From: CAWBLP01 sp963721065 | GTDB taxonomy: Bacteria; Pseudomonadota; Alphaproteobacteria; Acetobacterales; Acetobacteraceae | Direction: 5' to 3' | NCBI GenBank assembly: GCA_963721065.1 | Contig: CAVRHO010000002.1 | Coordinates: 558,001-622,000, forward strand | DNA: 64,000 nucleotides | In this document: piece after piece, positions 18,632 through 29,199 of the stretch | Position numbering within the stretch: position 1 is the stretch's first letter | Layout of the letters: every line of letters starts with the position of its first letter | Notes under the pieces: generated by a model | What the model was told of the DNA's origin: nothing | The model's input: only the letters and a program-made list of their open reading frames with translations | Database searches by the model: none | Made by a program: the position numbers and the translations under genes

Positions 18632-19203
18632 ATGGGTATAATGAAATCAGGAGGATACTGTTTAGGACCGGCTAACAATCCGTGCCAAGGATTTTCCATT
18701 GCCTACGAATGGATGGAAAAGACCTATCATTCCAAGCTAGATGTAAAGTGCTATCGCGGTCTCATGGCCGAGCTTAAATTCTACGAGCAATATCAGAGTG
18801 AATTCTGCCTCACCGTGGCGGGGGACATGGGCGAGCATGCTGATTTTGCTGGGAGCTTCGGTTCTATATCAACAAGATTTACGTTACAACTAATGTGGAT
18901 TTCAAGCGCTTTTCGGATTATGAGCCATTTATGAGTTATGACATGGCTTATAAAATCGCCATATTAGATCAAGATAGTTTCCAGATTATTGATGTATTAG
19001 ACTTGGCTTTTCCGCACTGTAATCTGTGTGACGGCTATCTCATCCCGGCACTCGTTCTTCTAGATCAAAACTACAATCGCCACGGCCTGTCTCAATTGAC
19101 CAACGATCAAATTCTAATCGATGTATGTACAGGATGCAGAACCTTTGTTGAAAGAGGCCGATTTACACATTATGGAATTCCGAGTATGTCAGAATTCTCA
19201 TGA
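18632..19203 (+). pseudogene. Broken hypothetical protein with paired CxxC motifs
   Basis: Two overlapping frames make one protein: 18632–18934 gives ...YRGLMAELKFYEQYQSEF...GDMGEHADFAGSF, and the other frame carries on with FYINKIYVTTNVDFKRFSDY to 19203. About one base is missing between 18844 and 18875. Repaired length is ~190 residues. The second half has CNLC and, 44 residues on, CTGC, a likely zinc-binding pair. The order E (AELKF), D (EHADF) and TTNVDFK is reminiscent of a PD-(D/E)XK nuclease core, but this is a weak inference from spacing alone. Strongly AT-rich; it belongs to the accessory island. No named family recognised. Confidence 0.5.
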
Positions 19204-19719
19204 CTCCCTCGATGACTACGGGCGAGAAGATATGTACCGTATCCAGTGCAGCCGCCGAATATGAGATTTCTACCCTATAGGTACTTCAGAAGGACCTATT
19301 CCGGACTACCTCATGGCGATTGGATCGCATGGTTACAGAGTTGTAGGGGCGAGGGGGGGAGGGATTTTGGACGATAAGATTTGGTTTCCGAAATAGGGCT
19401 GTGGCCCGTAGAATGCCTGAGGAAATCGAGTGCTTTTACGAAATATAGTCTGCTTCCGTTGCATCGGGGTGCGCACGGGCAACTCACAGCCCAATCGTGA
19501 TATATCCGAAAGGCTGGTATCCCCGCGGCACTTCCGGCCAGCAGACCATCCGCCTGCCGCCCCAAGCGGCTGCTCCAGGGAAAGGCTGCTCTACGGTCGA
19601 GCTCCGCCGCCGGGCGTAGCTGCTGCAACCGAGTTCGACCGGTTGGCGTGGGCCGCCTCCTCCCGACCCGGCAAAAATTCCTTGCCTCGCACCCCGCCCG
19701 TCAGTTATACACCCTAACC
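19204..19719. other. Gene-free junction out of the accessory island
   Basis: The AT-rich composition ends near 19600 and the host-like GC content returns. No gene, tRNA or clear direct repeat marking an attachment site was found by eye. Confidence 0.4.
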
Positions 19720-20539
19720 ATGCGCGACGCCGACCACACCGCCGGCCTGCCTCCCCAACCCGATCCCCCACAGGACCGGCCCACCAAGCCCGTCCCGCCC
19801 AACATCGCCGACCTCCTCGTCATCGTCCGCATCCTGCTCGGCTACGGCCGCCACCTCGCGCAACACCCTCGAACGCCGAGCGGCCGGGCGCGGCTTCGCC
19901 ACCATCGCGCAGTTCTTCGGCACCGCGCGCCTGCCCGCCATCCAGGCCCGGCTCGCCCGCGGCCTGCTGCGCGCCATGGCGCTGGAACAGGTGCTGCTCG
20001 CCCGCGCCGCCCGCGGCCGCGACCTGGTGTTCTACAAGCCCCGCGACCCGGATTACCGCCCGCCGCAACCGGCCCGCACGCAGGCCGCGCAGCAAGCCGC
20101 CGCGACACCCCCGCCCCGGCCGGTCCACGGCCCGGACCCGGACGAACCGCCCGATCCCGACAACCTTCCCACCCTGGCGCAGCTTCGGGCGGAAATCCGC
20201 CGCCGCCCGATCGGCCGAGCGCTCGCCGGGATCTGCGCCGACCTCGGCATCTCGCCCAGCCTGTGCGACGGCAATCTCTGGTTCGACATCACCTGCGCGC
20301 TGATCCGCTACCGCGGCAACCTGCCGAAGCTGATGAAGCAGTTCCACCGCCGCGAGATCCACTTCTGCGACACGGAAGCCGACCGCAACCCCGCGCTCGG
20401 CTGGCCGGAGCCCACCCGCCCCGGCATCCGCCGCGTCCTGGGCTTCTTCATCGGCGAACCCCCGCTCCTCGGCGAACCCGGGGCCACGCCGCCCCCACCG
20501 CCCGCCCTGGCGCCGGCCGCCGCCGCGCGGCCGCCCTGA
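19720..20539 (+). pseudogene. Hypothetical protein upstream of gyrA, frameshifted near 19860
   Basis: Starts at ATG 19720 (MRDADHTAGLPPQPDP...), reads LLVIVRILLGYGRHLA, then one surplus base at about 19858–19862 moves the frame; the continuation is NTLERRAAGRGFATIAQFFG and RAMALEQVLLARAARGRDLV to 20539. Corrected length is ~272 residues. It has proline-rich ends and a central region with LRAEIRRRPIGRALAGICAD and FDITCALIRYRGNLPKL. There are no transmembrane segments apart from a short hydrophobic helix near residue 30. I do not recognise a family. The composition is host-like, so this is outside the island. Confidence 0.55.
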
Positions 20540-20801
20540 CCGCACGCCCGCGCCCCCCGCACGCCTGCCCCCACGGGACCGGCCCCCAGCCGGCCCCGCC
20601 ACACGGATTCGCGCCGTCCGAAGCGGCGGTGTGAAACCGCCGGCGCAAAGCCCGCCCGCGCCGCGCCAGGGCTGCCCGGCAACCGGCCTCCCCTCGCTTT
20701 TCACGCCGAATCCGCCTATTTAATCCCCAAGCATGATGTACCGCGGCGCCGCAGGCCCACCCCGCCTCCGGCGCCGCCGCCACAACTGAACCGAGCGGAT
20801 T

Positions 20802-23658
<2,857 letters not shown>

Positions 23659-23666
<8 letters not shown>

Positions 23667-24261
23667 TCCCGTGAAGAAGCTGCGTGTCGGGCTCTACCCC
23701 GGCACCTTCGATCCGGTGACCAACGGGCACCTGGACGTGATCGGCCGCGCCGCGCGCCTGCTGGACAAGCTGGTGGTCGGCGTGGCGGTCAACACCGGCA
23801 AGGGCCCGCTGTTCGAACTGGAGGAGCGCGTCGAGCTGGTGGAAGCCGAGATCGCCCGCATCGCCACCGAGAACGGCATGGTGATCGAGGTCCGCCCGTT
23901 CGATAACCTGCTGATCGACTTCGCCCGCCAGCTCGGCGCCAGCATGATCGTGCGCGGCCTGCGGGCGGTGTCCGACTTCGACTACGAGTTCCAGATGGCC
24001 GGCATGAACTACCGCATGGCGCCGGACATCGAGACGGTGTTCCTGATGGCGAGCGAACGGCACCAGTTCATCGCCTCCCGCCTGGTGAAGGAAGTGGCGA
24101 TGCTGGGCGGTGATATTTCGTCCTTCGTTCCGCCACAAACTCATGGAGAGTCCTGCGTCGCATCGGTCGCTGACCGCTGCCCGTATCCGCCACCAGCCGA
24201 CCCAACCCGGCCTGGCGTCGCACGTTCCTGTAAGGAGGCGTCATGCTTCGCCGCAACCTGA
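23659..24261 (+). CDS. coaD: Phosphopantetheine adenylyltransferase; 3' end probably frameshifted
   Basis: Fourth step of coenzyme A synthesis: 4'-phosphopantetheine + ATP to dephospho-CoA. Nucleotidyl-transferase motifs are GTFDPVTNGHLDVIGRAA (T/HxGH), VRGLRAVSDFDYEFQMAGMN and FIASRLVKEVAMLGGDISSF. ATG 23659 overlaps the gyrA end by 8 bases. As read, the frame runs to 24261 (200 residues) with an unrelated tail after FVPP. If one base is missing near 24136 the protein would instead end FVPPTNSWRVLRRIGR with a stop at 24173, about 171 residues, which is the family's normal length. That reading is more plausible and also removes the overlap with the next gene's leader. Confidence 0.92.
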
Positions 24262-24302
24262 TCGCGGGCGCCGCGATCGCAACCCTGACAAGGGGACTTT
24301 TC

Positions 24303-24812
<510 letters not shown>

Positions 24813-25012
24813 CCGCAGGAACGCCGGAGTCCGCTTCTGCCACCGTCCGGCGACAAGTCCCGCCGCACCGGATCACGCTGTGGCGGGCTTCCTTCCCGTG
24901 TGCGTCAAGACAGCCACGCCGCCACCGCCCCTTCGCGTCACGGCTGGGTCAGACCCCGGCCGTACCACACACCGTGTGACCGGGGGGGCCACCCGCATGA
25001 CGGGGGACGACC

Positions 25013-25934
25013 TCACACCGCCCCACGCAACCGCGGGTCCAGCACGTCGCGGATCCCGTCGCCCAGCAGGTTGAACGCCAGCACCGTCACGGTGATCGCC
25101 GCCCCCGGAAACAGCACCAGCCACCACGGCGGCACCAGCCCGGCATTCAGCGAGTCGGCCAGCATGTTCCCCCAGGTCGGCAACGGCGGCGGAATACCGA
25201 CGCCCAGGAACCCCAGCGACGCCTCGATGATGATCGCCACCCCCAGATGCGCGGTCGCCAGGATCAGGTACGGCGCGATGCACTGCGGCAGGATATGCCG
25301 CAGCATCACCCGCATGTGGGACGCACCGACACCCCGCGCCGCCTCCACGTAGGACAACTCCTTCAGCGACAGCACCACGGACCGGATCACACGCCCCGCG
25401 AACGGGATACGCGTAACGGCGATCGCCACGATCACCGTGCCCATGCCGGCACCCAGCGCCAGCGCGATCGCCATCGCCAGGATCAGGTCGGGAAACGACT
25501 GCAGGAACTCGTTGATGCGCTGGCTGATCAGGTCGAAGCGCCCGCCGAAATAGCCGCTCGCCAGCCCCCACAGCGCGCCCGTTGTCGTGCCCAGCAGCAC
25601 CGCGCCGATCGCCACCGTCAGCGACGCCCGGCTGCCATAGATCACCCGGCTGAGGATATCCCGCCCGATCTGATCGGTGCCGAACCAGTGCACCGCGCTC
25701 GGCGGCTTCGACATGGCGCGGAAGTCGGACTGCAGCGGGCGGATACGGCGCGAACACCGGTGCCGCGATGGCCATCACCAGGATGGCGATGACCACCAGG
25801 CCCCAGAACGCGCCCATCGGCGACCGCCGCACGAAGCGGCGCAGGCCGCCGGCCAGGCGCACCGGCCAGGCGGCACGCACCGGCTGCCGCACGGGCGGAA
25901 CGGGAAGGGCGGTTTCGGGTGTTGTGACGCTCAT
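25013..25934 (-). pseudogene. dppC: Dipeptide/oligopeptide ABC permease, DppC type, frameshifted near 25738
   Basis: Second inner-membrane permease of a peptide-family ABC importer. ATG 25934 overlaps the dppB stop (ATGA). The start MSVTTPETALPVPPV, RRSPMGAFWGLVVIAILVMA and APVFAPYPP read in one frame; LQSDFRAMSKPPSAVHWFGT and the rest read in another. One surplus G in the run 25737–25739 explains the break. The remainder is intact: GTDQIGRDILSRVIYGSRAS, the EAA loop SYVEAARGVGASHMRVMLRH and the ending DGIRDVLDPRLRGAV. Repaired length is ~306 residues, normal for DppC. The reading error explanation is favoured because both halves are perfectly conserved. Confidence 0.85.
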
Positions 25935-26887
25935 CGATAGCGGATCCTCGGATCGAGCCAGGCTATGGTCAGATCGACGACGATGTTCAGCAGGACGAAC
26001 ACCACGGCATACAGGAACACCAGGTTCTGCATCACGAACACGTCGCGCTCGCTGACCGCGGTGAACATGGAGTAGCCGAGCCCTGGGGTGCCGAAGGCGC
26101 GTTCCACCGGGATGGAGCCGGCGAGCACGAAGCCCAGCAGGATGCCGGACAGGGTGATCACCGGCAGCATGGCGTTGGGCAGCGCGTGCAGGGTGATCAC
26201 CAGGCGGCCGCTCAGCCCCTTGGCCCGGGCGGTGCGCACGAAGTCCTCGCGGATCACCTCCAGCAGGCTGGAGCGCGCCATGCGGGCGATATACGCGGCC
26301 TGCCCCAGCCCCAGCACCACGGCCGGGCCGATCACGATCTGGAAGTTGGCCCACGGATCGGCGAAGAAGGACACGCTGGCAAGCGGCGCGCGGTAGCCGA
26401 ACCAGAACAGCAGCGCCAGCACGATCAGCATGCCCAGCCAGAACCCGGGCACCGCCAGGAAGAAGATACTCAGGAAGCGCGACAGGTTGTCGGCCAGGCT
26501 GTTCGGCCGCAGCGCGCTGACGATCGCCACCGGGATGCCGACAATCCAGGACAGCACCACCGACAGCAGCGCGATCTCCGCCGTCAGCGGGCCGCGCCGC
26601 AGGACCATCTCGGCCACGCTCTCCGAGCGGAAGAAGGAGTGGCCCAACTCGCCGCGCAGGATGTCACCGACCCAGCGGAAATACTGCACCACCAGCGGAT
26701 CGCTCAGCCCCAGGTCGCGCATGTAGCCGGCGCGCTGGGCGGGGGTGAGCTTGGTGAAGCCCTCCATGCCGAAGATCGCCACCAGCGGATCCCCGGGCAG
26801 GACGCGCATGATGGCGAACACCACGATGGAGACGCCGATGATCGTGACGAACCCGAACGCCAGGCGGCGCAGGATGTAGCTGTGCAT
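25931..26887 (-). CDS. dppB: Dipeptide/oligopeptide ABC permease, DppB type
   Basis: A 318-residue inner-membrane permease with six predicted helices. It begins with the usual MHSYILRRLAFGFVTIIGVS, then VFAIMRVLPGDPL, ELGHSFFRSESVAEMV, the EAA region YIARMARSSLLEVIREDFVR followed by TARAKGLSG, and ends NIVVDLTIAWLDPRIRYR. It partners DppC (overlapping stop/start). No ATPase or binding-protein gene adjoins; matching dppD/dppF and a binding protein lie 8 kb away. A perfect FNR-type box is centred 61 bases upstream of the start codon. Confidence 0.93.
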   Translation of the reverse strand: MHSYILRRLAFGFVTIIGVSIVVFAIMRVLPGDPLVAIFGMEGFTKLTPAQRAGYMRDLGLSDPLVVQYFRWVGDILRGELGHSFFRSESVAEMVLRRGPLTAEIALLSVVLSWIVGIPVAIVSALRPNSLADNLSRFLSIFFLAVPGFWLGMLIVLALLFWFGYRAPLASVSFFADPWANFQIVIGPAVVLGLGQAAYIARMARSSLLEVIREDFVRTARAKGLSGRLVITLHALPNAMLPVITLSGILLGFVLAGSIPVERAFGTPGLGYSMFTAVSERDVFVMQNLVFLYAVVFVLLNIVVDLTIAWLDPRIRYR

Positions 26888-26941
26888 GACGCGGGTTACC
26901 GCTCGCTGGACGCATTACTTCCCTGCGCCCGAAGCTGCGGT

Positions 26942-26955
26942 TTGATGGTAGTCAA
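26942..26955. promoter_or_regulatory. FNR/FixK-type box upstream of dppB
   Basis: TTGATGGTAGTCAA matches TTGAY-N4-RTCAA at all defined positions. For dppB (minus strand), a start site 41.5 bases from the centre would fall near 26907, with AGTAAT (minus strand, 26914–26919) in the −10 position. This is the standard geometry of an FNR-activated promoter. It could alternatively act on rpmI, 217 bases to the right. Confidence 0.55.
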
Positions 26956-27171
26956 AGTCAAGCGGAACCGGTACGGAGGAAGCGAAACCCCAGCCTGCCG
27001 GTCACGATCGGCCCGGATCCGGTGCACGGGGCTCGCCGGAGCCGGCGCTCCGCTTGCTTCCGGGCGCCACCGCCGCTATAGCGCCGCCCTCAGTCTGCGC
27101 GCCGGGCCTGGAATGGGCATGCCCGGCCGCGACTGCTCGCGTTTCGCGAGCCGCAACCGAAGGAGACCAAA

Positions 27172-27375
27172 ATGCCCAAGGCCAAGACCAAGTCGTCGGT
27201 CAAGAAGCGGTTCAAGGAGACCGCGACCGGCAAGGTGCTCGCCGGACCCGGCTTCAAGCGCCACAACCTGTCCGCCCGCACGCAGAAGGCCAAGCGGTCC
27301 AACCGCGGCAGCCAGGTGCTGACGCATTCGGACGGGCTGACCGTGAAGCAGTGGGCGCCCTACGGGCTGCGCTGA
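27172..27375 (+). CDS. rpmI: 50S ribosomal protein L35
   Basis: 67 residues, standard length for bL35. Begins MPKAKTKSSVKKRFKETATG, with the basic core KRHNLSARTQKAKRSNRG and the end HSDGLTVKQWAPYGLR. ATG 27172 has GAAGGAGA upstream. Twelve bases separate it from rplT, so the two form an operon; infC, often the first gene of this operon, is not in this position here. Confidence 0.97.
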   Translation: MPKAKTKSSVKKRFKETATGKVLAGPGFKRHNLSARTQKAKRSNRGSQVLTHSDGLTVKQWAPYGLR

Positions 27376-27387
27376 GGAGAATCCGCC

Positions 27388-27741
27388 ATGGCACGAGTCA
27401 AGCGCGGCGTCACCACGCACGCCCGTCACAAGAAGGTCCTCGACGCCTCCAAGGGGTTTCGCGGCCGCACCTCCACCACCTATCGCGCGGCGCTGGAGCG
27501 GCTGGAGAAGTCGCTGCAATACGCCTACCGCGACCGCCGCGTCCGCAAGCGGGACTTCCGCGGCCTGTGGATCCAGCGCATCAACGCCGCGGTGCGCGAG
27601 CACGGCATGACCTACAGCGTGTTCATCGCCGGGCTGAAGAAGGCCGGGATCGAGATGGACCGCAAGGTGCTGGCCGCCATCGCCTATGACGACTCCGCGT
27701 CCTTCGCGGAGATCGTGAAGAAGGTGCAGGCGGCGCTGTAG
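27388..27741 (+). CDS. rplT: 50S ribosomal protein L20
   Basis: 117 residues, standard for bL20, an early 23S rRNA assembly protein. MARVKRGVTTHARHKKVLDA, SLQYAYRDRRVRKRDFRGLW and IQRINAAVREHGMTYSVFIA are the conserved blocks. GAGGAGA upstream of ATG 27388 is a good ribosome site. A REPIN-like element follows directly. Confidence 0.97.
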   Translation: MARVKRGVTTHARHKKVLDASKGFRGRTSTTYRAALERLEKSLQYAYRDRRVRKRDFRGLWIQRINAAVREHGMTYSVFIAGLKKAGIEMDRKVLAAIAYDDSASFAEIVKKVQAAL

Positions 27742-27747
27742 TCCCGC

Positions 27748-27857
27748 GTCACGGCCGAACCCGGTTCGGCCATCCACCCCGGGGCGACCGGGCCGGCTCC
27801 GCCGGACCACGTGCCTTCATCCGGGGGGCGATGGCCGGGTCGGCGCCCGGCGATGAC
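27748..27857. repeat. REPIN-like element between rplT and pheS
   Basis: The left arm starts GTCACGGCCGAACCCGG and continues TTCGGCCATCCACCCCGG; the right arm GATGGCCGGGTCGGCGCCCG ends CGATGAC. It is more diverged than the other copies but has the same two-arm inverted layout of ~110 bp. Confidence 0.65.
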
Positions 27858-27867
27858 GGAACAGCCA

Positions 27868-27891
27868 GGGGCCGCCTCCGCAGGGCGGCCC
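27868..27891 (+). terminator. GC-rich hairpin upstream of pheS (attenuator-like)
   Basis: GGGCCGCC–8 nt–GGCGGCCC forms an 8-bp perfect stem, followed by TTTGCGTCT. It lies 21 bases before pheS. It may be the rplT terminator or a pheST attenuator; no short phenylalanine-rich leader peptide was identified, so attenuation is not established. Confidence 0.45.
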
Positions 27892-27911
27892 TTTGCGTCT
27901 CTGAGGATACC

Positions 27912-28979
27912 ATGACCGACGATCTCCAGGCCCTGAAATCCGAGACCGACGCCGCCCTGGCCGAGGCCGCCGACCTCCGCGCCTGGGACGCCATCCGCGT
28001 CGGCGTGCTCGGCCGCAACGGCAAGCTCACCGCGCTGCTGAAGGAACTGGGCAAGACCCCGGCCGACCAGCGGCGCGAACGCGGCGCGGCGCTGAACCGG
28101 CTGAAGGAGTCGCTGACCGAGGCGATCGAGGCCCGCAAGGCCGAACTGGAAGCGGCGGACCTGGAAGCCCGCCTGGCGCAGGAACGGATCGACCCCACCC
28201 TGCCGCCGCGCCCGCGCCCGGCCGGCCTGATCCACCCGATCAGCCGCACCATGGAGGAGATCGCCGCCATCTTCGGCGCCATGGGCTGCACCGTGGCGGA
28301 CGGCCCGGACGTGGAGAGCGACTGGCACAACTTCTCGGCGCTCAACATTCCGCCGCACCACCCGGCGCGGGCCGACCACGACACGTTCTACCTGCCGCCC
28401 CGCGGCAACGACGCGCCGCCGGTGCTGCGCACCCACACCTCGCCGGTGCAGATCCGCACAATGCTGCACCAGCAGCCGCCGATCCGCACCATCGTCATCG
28501 GCCGCACCTTCCGCGCCGACCACGACGCCACCCACTCGCCGATGTTCCACCAGTGCGAAGGCCTGGTGATCGACCGCGACCTGACGCTGGGCCACCTGAA
28601 GGGCTGCCTGATCGACTTCCTGCGCGCCTTCTTCAATATCGCCGACCTGCCGGTGCGCTTCCGCTCCAGCTACTTCCCGTTCACCGAGCCCTCGATGGAG
28701 GTGGACATCGGCTGGGACCGCAAGACCGGCCAACTGGGCCAGGGCAGCGACTGGCTGGAGATCCTGGGCAGCGGCATGGTGCATCCCCGCGTGCTGGCCA
28801 ATTCCGGCATCGACCCGCGGGAGTGGCAGGGCTTCGCCTGGGGCATGGGGGTGGAGCGCATCGCCATGCTGAAATACGGCATGACCGACCTGCGGCCGTT
28901 CTACAAGTCCGACATCCGCTGGCTGCGCCACTACGGCTTCAACCCGCTGGCGCCCACCATGCTGCATGAGGGGGCGTAA
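27912..28979 (+). CDS. pheS: Phenylalanyl-tRNA synthetase alpha subunit
   Basis: Catalytic subunit of PheRS, 355 residues. ATG 27912 gives MTDDLQALKSETDAALAEA, the N-terminal coiled coil that binds tRNA. Class II motifs: HPISRTMEEIAAIFGAMGC, motif 2 at FRADHDATHSPMFHQCEG, and motif 3 GFAWGMGVERIAMLKYG. The phenylalanine pocket region FPFTEPSMEVDI and EILGSGMVHPRVL are present. It is followed by pheT after a 220-base gap that contains a REPIN-like element, which is unusual for this pair. Confidence 0.97.
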   Translation: MTDDLQALKSETDAALAEAADLRAWDAIRVGVLGRNGKLTALLKELGKTPADQRRERGAALNRLKESLTEAIEARKAELEAADLEARLAQERIDPTLPPRPRPAGLIHPISRTMEEIAAIFGAMGCTVADGPDVESDWHNFSALNIPPHHPARADHDTFYLPPRGNDAPPVLRTHTSPVQIRTMLHQQPPIRTIVIGRTFRADHDATHSPMFHQCEGLVIDRDLTLGHLKGCLIDFLRAFFNIADLPVRFRSSYFPFTEPSMEVDIGWDRKTGQLGQGSDWLEILGSGMVHPRVLANSGIDPREWQGFAWGMGVERIAMLKYGMTDLRPFYKSDIRWLRHYGFNPLAPTMLHEGA

Positions 28980-29064
28980 GGATGGCTCGTTGCACCACCG
29001 CGACGCCCCGAAAGGCCCGCACTTCCGTAATTGCGCGTCGGTCGGACAAGACACGTACCCCCGC

Positions 29065-29172
29065 GTCATGGCCGGGCCTGACCCGGCCATCCACCCGGAA
29101 TGACCGGGTCGCACGCATCACGTCCCGGCCCCGGCATCCGGGGCGGATGGCCGGGTCAGGCCCGGCCATGAC
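29065..29172. repeat. REPIN-like element between pheS and pheT
   Basis: This is one of the cleanest copies. The left arm GTCATGGCCGGGCCTGACCC and the right arm GGGTCAGGCCCGGCCATGAC are perfect inverted copies over 20 bases, 108 bp end to end. Each arm can also fold alone (GGCCGGG...CCCGGCC). Confidence 0.85.
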
Positions 29173-29199
29173 TATGGAGCAGGGGCAGGAGCCCGGCCG

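Noticed and set aside
27742..27911. A classic pheST leader-peptide attenuator
   Set aside because: A hairpin exists, but no short phenylalanine-rich leader frame was found before it.
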